DNA of 64,000 bases from Smittia aterrima (lineage: Eukaryota > Arthropoda > Insecta > Diptera > Chironomidae): contig CP093830.1 in assembly GCA_033063855.1 (NCBI GenBank), positions 6,448,854 through 6,512,853 on the forward strand, given 5' to 3'. Made by a program: the position numbers and the translations under genes. Every line of letters begins with the position of its first letter. Within the stretch, counting starts at the first letter, position 1. The notes below the pieces were generated by a model. It had not been told where the DNA came from and did not search any database. It was given only the letters and a program-made list of their open reading frames with translations. Below are positions 48,701 to 59,993 of the stretch, in pieces.

Positions 48701-51700
48701 TCAGCGTTAGTATCTGCGACTGGAAATTTATCTATTGAACGCTTTTTCGTTCGTGTTTTTCGTTTACGTTGCATTCTTGGTGAACCTGAGAGAACCGAAG
48801 AAGAAAAGCAAAACTTGAGTAAAAGTTAAAAATGATTAACGAACAGTTTGACAACTCACGACATAAATCGTCTGATTCACTTTCCGACGTGTCAGTATTG
48901 CCATTTCGACCACTTCCGCTTGTCGAGTGGCTTGATAAGCTTTTGTTGGTGTTCGAGTCGGAAGAGCAGGTTGAAAATGAGTTGACAACGTCTTCAACTT
49001 GTGGGTCGAAAATAACAAACTCCGGTCGGATTTTTGAAGTTCGTTTGCCCTTTAAAAGTGGAACTAGTCCGCCCATGAATTCCAGATAAAGCGTGTAACA
49101 TGTTCCAGAGCTTTGATTGGCATCGTCATCGTGACGAATCATCGTGCAATGTAGACGAGTTGAACAAGCGGGAGGACGGGAAACAAAATCACGCAACGAT
49201 TTAATATTCGGCACGCAACAGCGAATCGTTTGAGCAAAAAGGTTTCCAATGAGTGACTTGATTCGCGCTGGCAACGGGAGGTTCGGGAGTAAGGCTTCAG
49301 AAGCTAAACATTGTTGAATTTTTAATCGACAAATTAATTGAAGCGACGCAACTCGACGTGAAACCCATGCAATATGAACTTGGTTCCCTGTCGCGATGAA
49401 AATTCTTCGGTCGTTATGGCCCCATGTCAACGCCGTCACTGGTGACTGTAATTAAATAAAAGAAAGAGAATCCTTTTAGATGAAATGCTTGAGTGAGAGT
49501 TGCACCACTTACCGTTGTGTTTGGAATCTTTGCTGTGTAAAGAATCTGCCCGCTCTCAGTGTAGAACTTGACGAGGTTGTTATAAGTCGACCCCGATTCC
49601 TTTTTGAAGCTTTTTCCATCGCTCTCTGCCCCGGCAACTGCTAAGAGCTCTCGAGAGTTGCTCCACTCCATGCAAAAGCCTTCACAAAGACCCGTATTGA
49701 TGTACGACGGCGATAAGTCGTCAAAAGACTTCAGGAGATAGATCGACCCATTTTGAAAGCTCACAGCAAGGACGAACGTACGATTTGCGGCGTTCTTAAC
49801 ACCTGGCTCGCTGTCACCTTCTTCCATCTTGAATTTTTCACACGACCAAGCCATTGACGTGATTCCGAACTCTGTCGACAACTGTACTTGAGATACCATC
49901 GCTCCGTGTACGTCCATAACGATAATTTGACCTTGAGTTGTTCCGAAGTACACTTGTTGATCATCAGGCGTCCAAATTCCGCACGTGATTGTGGCATCGA
50001 GATTCAACATTGACGACCAATAACGTTGCCCTGCAACAGATCCCACGAGAACGAATCCATCTTGGTACGTTATGAGAGCCATACGGCCATCATGCGACCA
50101 TGAGAAGTGTGTCACCGGGGTGTTGCGATCATTAATTAGCTCAACACTCCATCGTCCCTCATACTTTATCCATACGAAAATTATTCCTGAACTGTCGCAC
50201 GAGGCTAATTTCTGATAGGGCTCGTTCCATTTGACTAATATCACCTTCACAAACAGAGAGTAATTTCAATAAAATACATTTCTCGCTATCAATCGCTCCA
50301 CTTACATCAGAACGATGCCCACGCAGGTTGTAATTAGTTCGCTGGGGATATTCCACGTTCTTTTTGCAGTGCGAGGTCGAAAACGTGACGCCAACGATGC
50401 CGCGAGTATTTCCTGTTGCAAGCCATCCCTCTTGATAGTAATTCGTGCGATTAAGTTTCCATCCTTCTTCCTACGAGAGAGAAAAAAAGTTTTCGTGATG
50501 GTTCAGAGTTTTTATGATTAAAAGGATCGGAAAGAGATTAGGAAGCAAATGTTTTGCTTAGCTCAGAAAACGAACAAACTTCCCAGTCAATCGAAAAGAA
50601 TAACCGATAAGATAAGATTTGTATTCAATTGCTTATCGAAGCTTAAGCTTTATCTAAGAGATTACCGCGACTATTTATTTCCTTTCGTTGACTGATGTCT
50701 TTTCATTTCGTTGTGAGATTTAGCTTTAAACATGAACAGTTTTTTGATCGTCGCAGTTTTGTGCAGCATTGCATCATCGTTCGCTTTCGAGCTTCCGATG
50801 GTTGCTGACTTTGGAGCTTTCAACGCTGACGTAATTCCTAGAATTCATCATGAAGTACAAGCTCGTGGACCGTTTGTACAACCTCGCAATATCACATTCA
50901 CTTTCGAGTGGGAGACTCCCGACTTCACAATTTTTGGAGTGAGAATTCGCGGAAGCGAGCCTAGATACGACAGAGTCTCCATGACTGTCAGACGACTCGA
51001 GCAAAAAGCTTTTGCCATTGATGTGACCGTAATCAACACGAGCTTCGCTTTGTTTTGGGCTGAGCCCCATGGATACGAAGATATCGTCCCAATCAGCAAG
51101 AAGAGCGGGCTTGAGATGAAATAACTGTCAGCTTAAGAATAGCACAAAAGAAGTTTTCTGTGTGAAAATATGTGGAATAAAAGCTTTTCATTGGATCTAA
51201 TGATCAAAGTAAATGTGACTTGAATAATCAATTTTTCATCGTGTCGTAAGTTATTGACAACTCCGCCTCTATCATTTCAAGCCTGATAAAGGCGATAGAA
51301 ATTTGGCTGAACACATTTCGAAAATTATTTTTAGCTCATTTTGAAGTTGGCGCCTCTGAAGCTGAGCGACAAAATGAAATCAATTGGAAAACAATAAGAT
51401 GGGTTGAGTTGTCTTGTGGTGCCACAAAACGATTCGATAAAAAAGAAGAAAACGAATTGGAAAATGAGACCAAAGCTCGACATGTCGAGTCTTCTTTTCA
51501 TGAGCTTACATGATGGCTCACAACGCTCATTTTGAATAATGACAGAGAATGACAAAGACATTAATTAACATTGACAGGCTTCTAGACGCTTAGGGAATGT
51601 ACCAAAATTATTCTCTAAGTTTCTATTGTTGAGACCTGTCTCGTTATATGATAGCAATCCCTTTTTGGAGAATCTTAAATTTCAGTTTCGCTCAAGGAAA

Positions 51701-54408
51701 AGTTGACACGATGAAGGGTTTCCCATTAAATATTTCGACATAGTTTCGAAGCAGCAGTTTGCTCAAGAATTAATCTTTAAATCAAGCAGAAAACGAGAAA
51801 CGTGCGGGTATTCCAAGATTCTCAAATTACAATCGAAGCGACGAGCTTGAATCACTTTCTTCGTTTTATTAAAACAATCAAGAGAAGTTTTACGCGCTTC
51901 GCGAATTAAAGCTTTAGTTCTCATTCCGACAGAATTTGAATTTAAATATTTTGCTGTTCACCAAAATCGATAAAAGCTTTTCGAGCGGAAAAAAATTAAA
52001 TATTTTTCTCTCAGAAAGTTTTCATGAATTTCCGCAACAGGAGTCGTGAGTTGCCGAGCGCGCTAGCAACGCCTCTCGAATTTCTATCTAATTTGTGCAA
52101 AACGGATGAAATAAAATTTATTATTGAGTTATCAGTTCCAAGTTTAATTTCCTCCCCTTTTGCTCATGAATTCATAAATGTTAGGAAGTCGAGAATCTGA
52201 GGTTTCATTGCCGCTCTGAGAATTTTTCGCATCTCCAACAGACTCGATTTTCTGAAATTGCTGTTAGTCGACAATGGAAAAACTTTTTTCTCTCATCCTC
52301 ATGCTAATTTATGCTGAGTTGTTTCTGCGAGTCTTTGAGCTAATGAGAATCATTTATCATGCAAAATTCATTTCTCCTTCGGTTTTCGATGATTATGAAC
52401 TTTTCTTGATAACTCGATCCCATAAATTCGAATGCTTTAAAAGATTTCAAACCAGTTGCTATTGAAATATCGTATCAACAATGAAGCTCTTGATTCTGTT
52501 TGTGTTTTCTTTCGTATTCATCGCCCGAGGATGGAAACATAAGTACGGCAACGACTTTGTGACTTACTCGATTGGCGAGAGATTCGAGAGAGGTAAGAAG
52601 AAGACATCGAACATCACATTTTGCCTTAATCACTTTCAAGATTGCTTTGGCACTATTCCCAGGTGATTTTCTGATTCGAAATGAGACGGTCGAGTCGAAA
52701 AGCGTCTTCTACCATTGGCCCAGGGTTCATCGATTGGAATACAGAATTCAAAATCACGATGATCTGTTAAGCTTTGCTCAAATTGATATCGTCGACACTG
52801 ATGTAGGTCAAAACGTGCGAGGCATGGGATTTGATTGAAAGTATCGTTAGGAAGTTTAAGAAATTTCCTGATGTCAAAACTTGACGAGAAAATTTTCTAA
52901 ATAATCAATAAACTTTTATATTTTTTTTTCATCAGGAGCCACACGAGGTTCACATCAACACTCAGCCGAGCTATTATGAGATTTTGGTCGTAAGTTCAAA
53001 GAGAATTCGAGGCTTCGTCAAAATCTACCACAAAGCACCGGAAAACTTTCATCATCTGACTCGTCTGTTTCCCTCCTACTTTCCTCAACACACCCAACAA
53101 GGAAATTAGTTCGATGCCATTGCGAGGTGGAAAAGTCAATTAGAAGAGATATTCGAGTGTTAGGCTTGACTTTAGGAAAAGTTTTATCAATTTTCAAACA
53201 AAACTGAAGTTCAGAAATAAAGTTCATGACTTCTAGAAAACTTTCTTCGTTAGCAATGCACGGACATTTCTAAAAATAATTCTTCACCAACCCCCAAGGA
53301 GCAAGAAAAGTTTCTTTTTCTGTCTTGAATTGCACAAGAAAGTTTAAAAGAAACTCCTTCGAGAATAAATGTAATAAATGTTCGAGTCGCTCTAGCAACA
53401 AATCGGTTGATGTAAGTTGATTGCGGTTTGTTCGCTCGTTGTGCATCAATAAAAAGTTTTATTTGACGAGAATTGAAAAGTTTGAGATACACTTTGACAG
53501 AACTTGTCATCTTTGTTGTTTTGCGGCATGAGCCGAGTTGTAAAACATAGAAACCAATAAAAGCTCCAAGGATATTAAAATTGAAAACTGATCGATATTG
53601 CCACAGGAAAATGAAATAAAAAGAAAATCCTCGTGCATCGTGGCGGCTCAAATAAACATGAATAGGTCGCTGCCATTCCCTCGTTTCTATTTAAAATGCC
53701 TGCATGTAAATATTGAGTGAAGCGAAGGGGAAAAATCATTTCAATTCCGAAAGGATTACGTGATGATGGAAATGTTTTTTTCTCACTTTTCTTGAAAGAG
53801 AAATTATAAATCGGAGTTATAGTGGGGATGAGGAGCCAGACGTTTCGTTATTAAAAATTGAATGTCTGTACAATTCATCATCGCGTGAGCGCTCAAATTT
53901 GTTTGAGTCGAGAAGTACAAAATAAAATCAGTTTGATTGTAATTTGAGTGCGAGTTAGACTCACGCCGGTTGCTTTGAAATGGGGACAAAGTGTAACGTC
54001 AACATTATCAATCAATAGTCTTTCTTGAATATCAACAAATGCCGGCACGGATTCAAATTGAGAGTTATTGAATTTCAAATCAAACTGCACGGTTGTGTTT
54101 TTGACTTGGGGGTGAACTAAATTAAAAACCCAATACTCACTTCTGGAATGTCTTCGGGAACCTGAAAAGAAAATAATTTTTAAAACATTTTCTTTCGTTT
54201 TCTGACAGCGAATAAACTCTCTCTCGAGGGTTGAATCAACTAACAAGTGAAAAGAATTCAAGGAATTTCAATGAAATTTTCTTTTCAAACATTGTCAGCC
54301 TTGAGATATTAGACGATTAAAATAAATTCTCACCTTTCCCATCCACGAAAGCGAAAGAATGGAGCAATCACATTTGGTATTTGAATTCTTCTCGAAGTGG
54401 AGATGCAT
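45766..54408 (-). CDS. Tusp: Tusp / TULP4-like protein: WD40 + SOCS box + split tubby domain, 1411 aa
   Basis: Eleven exons in transcript order: 54334-54408, 54141-54161 (21-nt microexon), 50306-50470, 49513-50244, 48860-49445, 48412-48785, 46688-48340, 46314-46631, 46141-46231, 45964-46067 and 45766-45882. All phases agree. The N-terminus MHLHFEKNSNTKCDCSILSL runs into WD repeats (EEGWKLNRTNYYQEGWLATG, LVKWNEPYQKLASCDSSGII, VTHFSWSHDGRMALITYQDG, VTALTWGHNDRRIF). A SOCS-box-like segment follows (LIGNLFAQTIRCCVPNIKSL). The tubby domain begins in exon 5 (CTMIRHDDD, TLYLEFMGGLVPLLKGKR) and exon 6. About 700 disordered residues interrupt it (SSSAPPIAPMSPRPNRFPSM, SSSPIRQILNSPLLNRRKCK), and it ends with VYQLDFGGRVTQESAKNFQI and YPFSALQAFSVALAN. 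This is TULP4 architecture, thought to be an E3 ligase substrate adaptor; substrates are unknown. The 3.7-kb second intron holds two opposite-strand genes. Confidence 0.93.
50606..50654 (+). promoter_or_regulatory. GATA-motif cluster upstream of nested secreted-protein gene
   Basis: GATAAGATAAG at 50606-50616, then CTTATC near 50632 and TTATCT near 50650, give four GATA-factor motifs within 50 bp. They end about 80 bp before the ATG at 50732. GATA clusters of this kind drive midgut or fat-body genes in insects. No canonical TATA box is seen. Confidence 0.5.
50732..51124 (+). CDS. Unrecognised small secreted protein, 130 aa, nested in Tusp intron
   Basis: Single-exon gene inside intron 2 of the Tusp-like gene, on the opposite strand. 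The ATG at 50732 begins a signal peptide (MNSFLIVAVLCSIASSFA) followed by FELPMVADFGAFNADVIP. The mature part is beta-rich by pattern: NITFTFEWETPDFTIFGVRI, RYDRVSMTVRRLEQKAFAID and VTVINTSFALFWAEPHGYED. No cysteines occur after the signal peptide. AATAAA at 51176-51181 supports a complete transcription unit. I do not recognise the family. Size, signal peptide and strand pattern recall its neighbour at 52481-53109, so a diverged relationship to MBF2-like proteins is possible but unproven. The GATA cluster upstream suggests gut or fat-body expression. Confidence 0.8.
   Translation: MNSFLIVAVLCSIASSFAFELPMVADFGAFNADVIPRIHHEVQARGPFVQPRNITFTFEWETPDFTIFGVRIRGSEPRYDRVSMTVRRLEQKAFAIDVTVINTSFALFWAEPHGYEDIVPISKKSGLEMK
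52481..53109 (+). CDS. MBF2-like small secreted protein, 141 aa, nested in Tusp intron
   Basis: Exons are 52481-52592, 52663-52802 and 52936-53109; phases agree and give 141 aa. A signal peptide (MKLLILFVFSFVFIARG) is followed by SIGERFERGDFLIRNETVES. The remainder follows the MBF2 family pattern as I know it: G.R..GD.L, a V..V.Y strand (RVHRLEYRIQN), an I.IVDTD turn (SFAQIDIVDTDEPHEVHINT), then ILVVSSKRIRGFVKIYHK. MBF2 was first described as a co-activator from silkworm, but most insect members are small secreted proteins of unknown role. The assignment rests on pattern alone. AATAAA lies at about 53216. A GTAAGT just after TTGGTC in exon 3 could serve as an alternative donor; using it would lose the conserved last strand. 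Confidence 0.68.
53965..54116 (-). other. Orphan exon-like open segment within Tusp intron 2
   Basis: On the minus strand, TTTAATTTAG at the right edge and GGC/GTGAGT at the left edge bound 152 bases. These encode about 50 protein-like residues (VHPQVKNTTVQFDLKFNNSQ, FVDIQERLLIDNVDVTLCPH). The acceptor is only 24 nt from the donor of the 21-nt microexon, too close to be spliced together with it. It also does not fit the Tusp frame at both ends. It may be an exon of another minus-strand gene, an alternative exon, or chance. Confidence 0.3.
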
Positions 54409-54810
54409 CTCGATTCGTTTGATATCTCGTAAGACTTTTCAAAGATGTGTCACTTCTAAAATTATCGGTTTCATTGTTTGGCCGCTTTCAACGATAGCGA
54501 ACTTATTAAATTTTGCTCTTTGTTGTTCCGTTTCTTTGTCTAAATATATCTCAACTCAGTGTTTACTTTTTTGTTGCATTGCGCTGTTGTTGGTGGTGAA
54601 GAAATAAATACACAATATTTTATTAGCACTGTAATCGGATTATTTTTAGGATTATTTCAATTATTCTTTTTTCGCGAGTGTTGCGGAAAAATACAAAGCG
54701 AACCGCTCGATTGGAGCGAAATGTTTGACATTAAGAATTTTCCACATGCATTCGCGTCAACTTTTTGTGGAACAGCAGAAATTATCAAAGTGTTCCACTG
54801 CCACCCACTG

Positions 54811-54862
54811 ACTCTCTCTCACTCTCTCTCTCGCTCTTCTCTCGCAATTCTCTCACTCTCTT
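54811..54862 (-). promoter_or_regulatory. GAGA-rich tract upstream of the Tusp-like start
   Basis: A CT-repeat tract on the plus strand reads as (GA)n on the Tusp coding strand, about 400 bp upstream of its ATG. It resembles GAGA-factor sites found at paused TATA-less promoters. The assignment to Tusp is by position. Confidence 0.4.
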
Positions 54863-56078
54863 ATTTTCCACACATTTTCCTGCGAAACACATTCAAGATT
54901 TTCATTTAGCTTTTGAGGTATAAAGAAAAATTATTGCTCAATGCCATTTTAATCTTCTCTTAATTGCAATCGACGGAAAGAGTTTCTGACGAATCATTTT
55001 TTCACGAACTCTTTTCTTCACATCACTGCTTGGCTTGTCAGCGTATTCTCATCGACAGCTAATCGAATTAAAAAAGAAATTCTTGAAGCTCCAGCTTTTA
55101 CGAGAAAAATTTAATATTCATTTCAATCGAAAAGCCGATTTCGATGCCAAGAAAAATATTACAATCGGTTGAATGAGACTCAAGGCCGCTTTTTGTTGTA
55201 ATATTTTAGCGTAGAGCGACATTGATAGCTTTTCGTCAGCGACTGACTGTCTCAAGTATCACGAGATTGCAAATTTTCTTTCTCAACTAACTTAGAATGA
55301 ATTCATCTCTCACTAAACGTTATTCCATCGGTTCTAGTCGAGAATATTCACTGAGAAACTTAATCTTCTAGCTACTAATGCGATTTTGAATATTCTAAGC
55401 TTAAAACTTTTTCTCGCGACTCGCTTTACAAACTTTTCACGACTAACTAAAAAACCATCCCTTTTTCCATCCACTTATCGATTTTTTACTTTCAGTTCTG
55501 TTCCAACTGTTCCTTGCTCACCAAACAACAATTTTTCTCGATCTGTAAATATTTCTACTCGTGACAATTGAATGTGAAAATGAATTCAGTCGGAAAAGTC
55601 GAGAGAGAAGTTCGTGGGAGGGAAAATGTTGGAACGTTGATGAAAACGAAATTTCTTGTCGGCGGATTTTCTTTTGATGAAAATATTGAAAAATAAGATT
55701 AATCTTGTTGTGTGATTAGTTGAAGAAATATTTAAATATTTTCGAAGTTCATGAATCATTCATGATTCGCTGAAAAATAAAAATTACGATTAATTTTCTT
55801 TAACGTTCCGAATGATTTGATACGGGGATAGCGACTATTTTAGATATTTCTTTGTTATTGCTTTTTCGTCAAGGTTTTATTTTTGTAAAGAATTGTTTTT
55901 CGATGCAACAGGCTCTAGAGTCGTTTTAAATTCTGTTTTGATTTTCTGAGAGTGACGAAACTAAAAAGAAAACATTTTAACGCTGACAACCGAGAATTCC
56001 TGAGTTTACTTAGCAATCGCACTCGACAGCTGATTTGACGAAGACCAAAGTTCATTATCTCTTATCAAGGCTTCCAAT
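54863..56078. other. Intergenic between divergent Tusp-like and S1P lyase genes
   Basis: About 1.2 kb of AT-rich sequence that should hold both upstream regions. The frame at 55386-55571 is not credible. No TATA box with good spacing to 56079 was found. Confidence 0.5.
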
Positions 56079-58146
56079 ATGGATGTAGCAAAATCTCAAG
56101 TGAATCTGCTGTTTGCTAAGAGAGAACCATGGCAAATAGCAGCGATCTCAACGATGTCCACACTCTTCGCCGTTTGGTGTTATCAATTTCTTACGAAGGA
56201 GGAAAGTGAGTTGTCAAATTGAGCTTCGTTGGCAAACATTTTTCAAGATTTTCGTTCAATTTCAGGCATTACATCTCGTGCCAAGAAAACTTTCTTCAAA
56301 CTCGTTCGACTCGTTCCATCGATTAGAAACAAAATTGATAATGAGCTGCAAGGCATTCAGCAAAGTTTTGAAGATGAAATGAGTAAGCACGGAAATGAAC
56401 TGGGCTACATCGTTAAACTTCCAGAAGACGGATGGCACAGAAAAGATATCTTAAAGAAAATGGATGAATATCTTGAGCTGGGACATTATAAATGGGACGA
56501 AGGCTTCGTTTCTGGAGCTGTTTACAACTTCGACCCGCGAGTTGTAGATCTCATGACGAAAGTCTACGCAAAAACTGCTTACACAAATCCATTGCACTCG
56601 GATATCTTCCCTGGTGTGTGCAAAATGGAAGCAGAAATAATTAGAATGATCGCTCATCTATTTAACGGAGGACCAAGCACTTGTGGATGTCTCACCACAG
56701 GAGGAACAGAGTCAATTCTTCTCGCATGCAAAGCATATCGCGATTTCGGTCTTGAAGTCAATGGAATCGAACGACCAAACATGGTTATTCCAACAACGGC
56801 ACATACTGCTTTTGATAAAGCTGCCAAATATCTTGGAATTACTGTGAAGACAGTAAAGATCGACACTCAAACTTACAAAGTCGATTTAAAAGCAATGGAA
56901 CGTGCGATAAACAAAAACACAATTATGGTTCGTGCCCGTCTGGAAATTATTGTTGCTAATTGACTCATACAGCTTTTTAAACTTCACAGCTTGTTGGATC
57001 GGCTCCAAATTATCCTTATGGCACAATGGATGACATCGAGAGAATCGGAAAGTTGGCGCGCAAGTACAAAATTCCATTTCACGTCGACTGTTGCTTGGGT
57101 GGTTTCTTGAACATTTTCATGAAGCGAGCTGGCTATCCACTGCCCAAATTTGACTTCTCAGTGAAAGGAGTAACGAGCATTTCAGCTGACACTCACAAAT
57201 ATGGTTTCACTCCAAAGGGTAATTTACCTTTTCAATATTTTCTTACAACCCACTTGTTGCTTATCGCTAATTAGAATCGAAGTACTTGAGTGTCATGATA
57301 ATTCGATTATAACTGGCTATGAGTGAATGATTATTGAATTTGTTGTGTCGTCTGCAGGAAGCTCCGTCGTCCTTTATTGCGATAAAAAATATCGGCACTA
57401 TCAATACACGGTCACAGTTAATTGGCCTGGCGGCATTTACGGGTAAACTTATCAACCGCTAATGTCATGGTTATTTATGTAACCGTCAAACTATTTCAGG
57501 AGTCCAACTGTAAGCGGAAGTCGACAAGGAAGTAACATCGCTTGCACGTGGGCATGTCTTCTTCTTCACGGCCTTGATGGCTATGTTGAAAGTACCAAAG
57601 CGATTATCGACACGGCTCGTTTCATTGAGACAAAGCTTCGTAAGATTGAAGGAATTTTCATCTTCGGAACGCCGTCAACATCTGTTGTGGCCATTGGCTC
57701 GAAAGTATTTGACATTTTTCGTCTTTCTGATGAATTGTGTAAGAAGGGATGGAACCTCAATGCTCTTCAATATCCGAGCGGGTGAGTTTCAAAACTTCAC
57801 TGAAAATTGAAGAAATTTAAAAATCTCTTTCTTTATTAGAATTCACATTTGCGTGACTTTTATGCACACAAGAACTGGCGTCGCTGATAACTTTGTCAAT
57901 GATGTTGAAACAATCGTCAGCGAGCTAATGAAAACTCCTGAAAAGCCAGTTGAAGGCAAAATGGCTCTTTACGGCGTCGCACAAGCTATTCCTGATCGTT
58001 CGATCGTTGGAGACTTTACAAAGCTCTTCCTCGATTCGCTTTACTTTACACCAAAAAAGCCAAAGAAGTTGAAGAAGACTGAAAACCCAAAGACGGAAGA
58101 AAATAATCAAGCCGAGTCAAACGATGTTACTTTGATAAACGAGTAG
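56079..58146 (+). CDS. Sply: Sphingosine-1-phosphate lyase, 563 aa
   Basis: PLP-dependent lyase of the endoplasmic reticulum that cleaves sphingosine 1-phosphate to phosphoethanolamine and a long-chain aldehyde, the exit step of sphingolipid breakdown. Exons are 56079-56205, 56266-56927, 56990-57218, 57358-57442, 57500-57781 and 57840-58146; phases agree and give 563 aa, close to the known family length. An N-terminal membrane anchor lies at about residues 18-37 (QIAAISTMSTLFAVWCYQFL). The PLP fold shows CGCLTTGGTESILLACKAYR, the Asp in FHVDCCLGGF, and the cofactor lysine in SADTHKYGFTPKG (Lys333). VNWPGGIYGSPTVSGSRQGS and the C-terminal small domain (CVTFMHTRTGVADNFV) complete it. The C-terminus ends in a Lys/Glu-rich tail. 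AATAAA is at 58215-58220. It converges on the chitin-binding gene with only about 220 bp between stop codons. Confidence 0.96.
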
Positions 58147-58368
58147 AGTTGAGTGCTCATTGGCCTTTTGCTGACTAACTAGGCCGACTCTTTGTAAGAT
58201 AAACTGCAATTAACAATAAAGGGAAATCAATTAATGAAAACAGAATATTTCGCGCTTTTGGTTTCATCACAAACTTTCTTTTTATTTCATATCCTTCGAA
58301 GTTATCTTACAGAAACTTTGCAGAAAAGTCGAAGCTTTCATTCGAGTGACGTCTGAAAGGACCTCGAT

Positions 58369-59295
58369 TTATTTGCCTTGTGGGCGCATTGGGATTTGAA
58401 TTGGATTTTGGAATTCAGGGACACGTTCAGGGACTGGTGGAGAAGGACGTTGTAAGTTGTTGTCGAATTGGGGAACGTTGTTATTCCATTGAGGAGGGTT
58501 GAACTGTGGGACGTTATTGTTCCAATTTGGCACATTTCCCCAATTATTGTTGTTGCCTCCGCAGTTAGCGTTAGCTGGGAAGTCGCAATAATTTCTCATT
58601 GCATTCCAATGCTGACCTAAAGGACATTGGTACTCATAAGCCATGCCGTGATCGCATTTATAGAAACGTTCGCAGTTCGACTCATGAGATAAGTGAACTG
58701 GAATACGTGAGAAGTTCTCAGCTGGGCAGCGAGCATTAGGAATGCCATTGACTCCAATACGTGGGGGACGAGCAGTTGTGCGACCTCCGCCATTTGGTGG
58801 GCCTGTTGGGATTATCATTGGTGGCTGATGAGTTCCAACGGTAGGAACGTTCCAGTTCGGATCCTCTGGATTTTGTGGGAAGATTGGAGGAGCTCTTGTT
58901 GGTACTGCAGGACCTCCAGGAGGAGCTCTTGTTGGAATTGGTGGAACCATTGGTGGGTTATTACCGGCTGGCGGCGCTCTTGTGGGAACAGGTGGTGGTT
59001 GTTGTGGATCTAATGAAGAAAAAAATTCATTTCAAATTTCATCAAAAAAACTATTTCTTTCAATCTCACTGTTTTGTCTGGTGGGCCCTGGAAGAGGACG
59101 AGCTGAAGGTGCAGCTCTTGATGGGGAAGGTCTTGGCGAAGGTCTTACTCCTGGAGCTTGTTGGCGAACTGGTTGCCCGCGGGTTGGAACTGGTGCTCGT
59201 GCAGTTGTTCTCTTCGGTGGAGGAGCTCGAGTAGCTTGAGCATTAATTGCGACAGCAGAGATTGCCAGAAGCAGAAGTGCAACGAAAACTTTCAT
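58369..59295 (-). CDS. Chitin-binding (peritrophin-A) protein with Pro/Thr-rich arm, 288 aa
   Basis: Exons are 59070-59295 and 58369-59009; phases agree and give 288 aa. The start is the ATG at 59295 (signal peptide MKVFVALLLLAISAVAINA), since codons further upstream are not ATG. Residues about 20-160 are Pro/Thr/Arg-rich with repeats of the type VPTRAPP or IPTRAPP, likely extended and O-glycosylated. A single type-2 chitin-binding domain follows with six cysteines in the expected order (CPAENF, ESNCERFYKCDHG, QCPLGQHW, NYCDFPANANC). The C-terminus repeats Asn/Trp/Pro (NWNNNVPQFNPPQWNNNVPQ). Such proteins bind chitin in the peritrophic matrix or cuticle. The GATA-rich TATA promoter points to gut, by inference. 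Minus-strand AATAAA lies at about 58281-58286. Confidence 0.92.
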
Positions 59296-59360
59296 TTTTC
59301 TCAAACACTTCAATCGTTTACTCGGAGATTTTTTTGATTTTCTTCAACAGCTGAAGGTAA

Positions 59361-59450
59361 ACTGACTAACATCGATGCTTACGATCGATTCTTTTATACA
59401 TTTGCCGTTAGGACTGTTATCAATGATATGATACAGGAGGATGTGTCTTA
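59361..59450 (-). promoter_or_regulatory. TATA/Initiator promoter with upstream GATA motifs
   Basis: On the minus strand TATAAAAG (59398-59391) precedes an Initiator TCAGT (+1 A about 59363) by about 35 bp. Just upstream, 59416-59450 contains several GATA-type motifs (TTATC, GATATGATA, TTATC on the plus strand). This fits a midgut-type promoter for the chitin-binding gene. Confidence 0.6.
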
Positions 59451-59993
59451 TCTACAACGAAGCGCTTACGACATGATGTTGAAGGAAAATGTCGGAACTA
59501 ATAAACGGAAATAAATAGTTTCTCTCCAGAAAGTATTTGTCGAATCTTAGAAGCACATCAAAAGCGCCGCTAATTCATTGCCCTGATAGCGATCAACAAT
59601 GTTCTCAATTAGTGCTAATTACCGATAAAACAAAGAGGGCGAGAAGGCAGAATGCGCAGCACAGTCAGAGAAAATGAGAGATTCACCTGAAAGCAATTCG
59701 TCAAATCAAGACACACAATTTCGATTTGTTCGACTCGAGTTTTATCGACAATTCATGAGTGATAACAGCGGAAGAAGACGCAATTGCTTTCTGTAAGCTG
59801 AGGAAGGAAATCAAAACATCTCAAACATTGACGTGCGTGAGTCAACGTTTCGGTGGCTGAAAGTGTCAAATCATCGCTCAAAAATTTAATAAAAAAGTAA
59901 TCGGAATTGATTTTCGTTTGAAATATTTATTGAATTTTGCAAATTTTCAAGAAAACAAATTTCAATGAGCAGAATAAAGCTTTGATGACTCTT

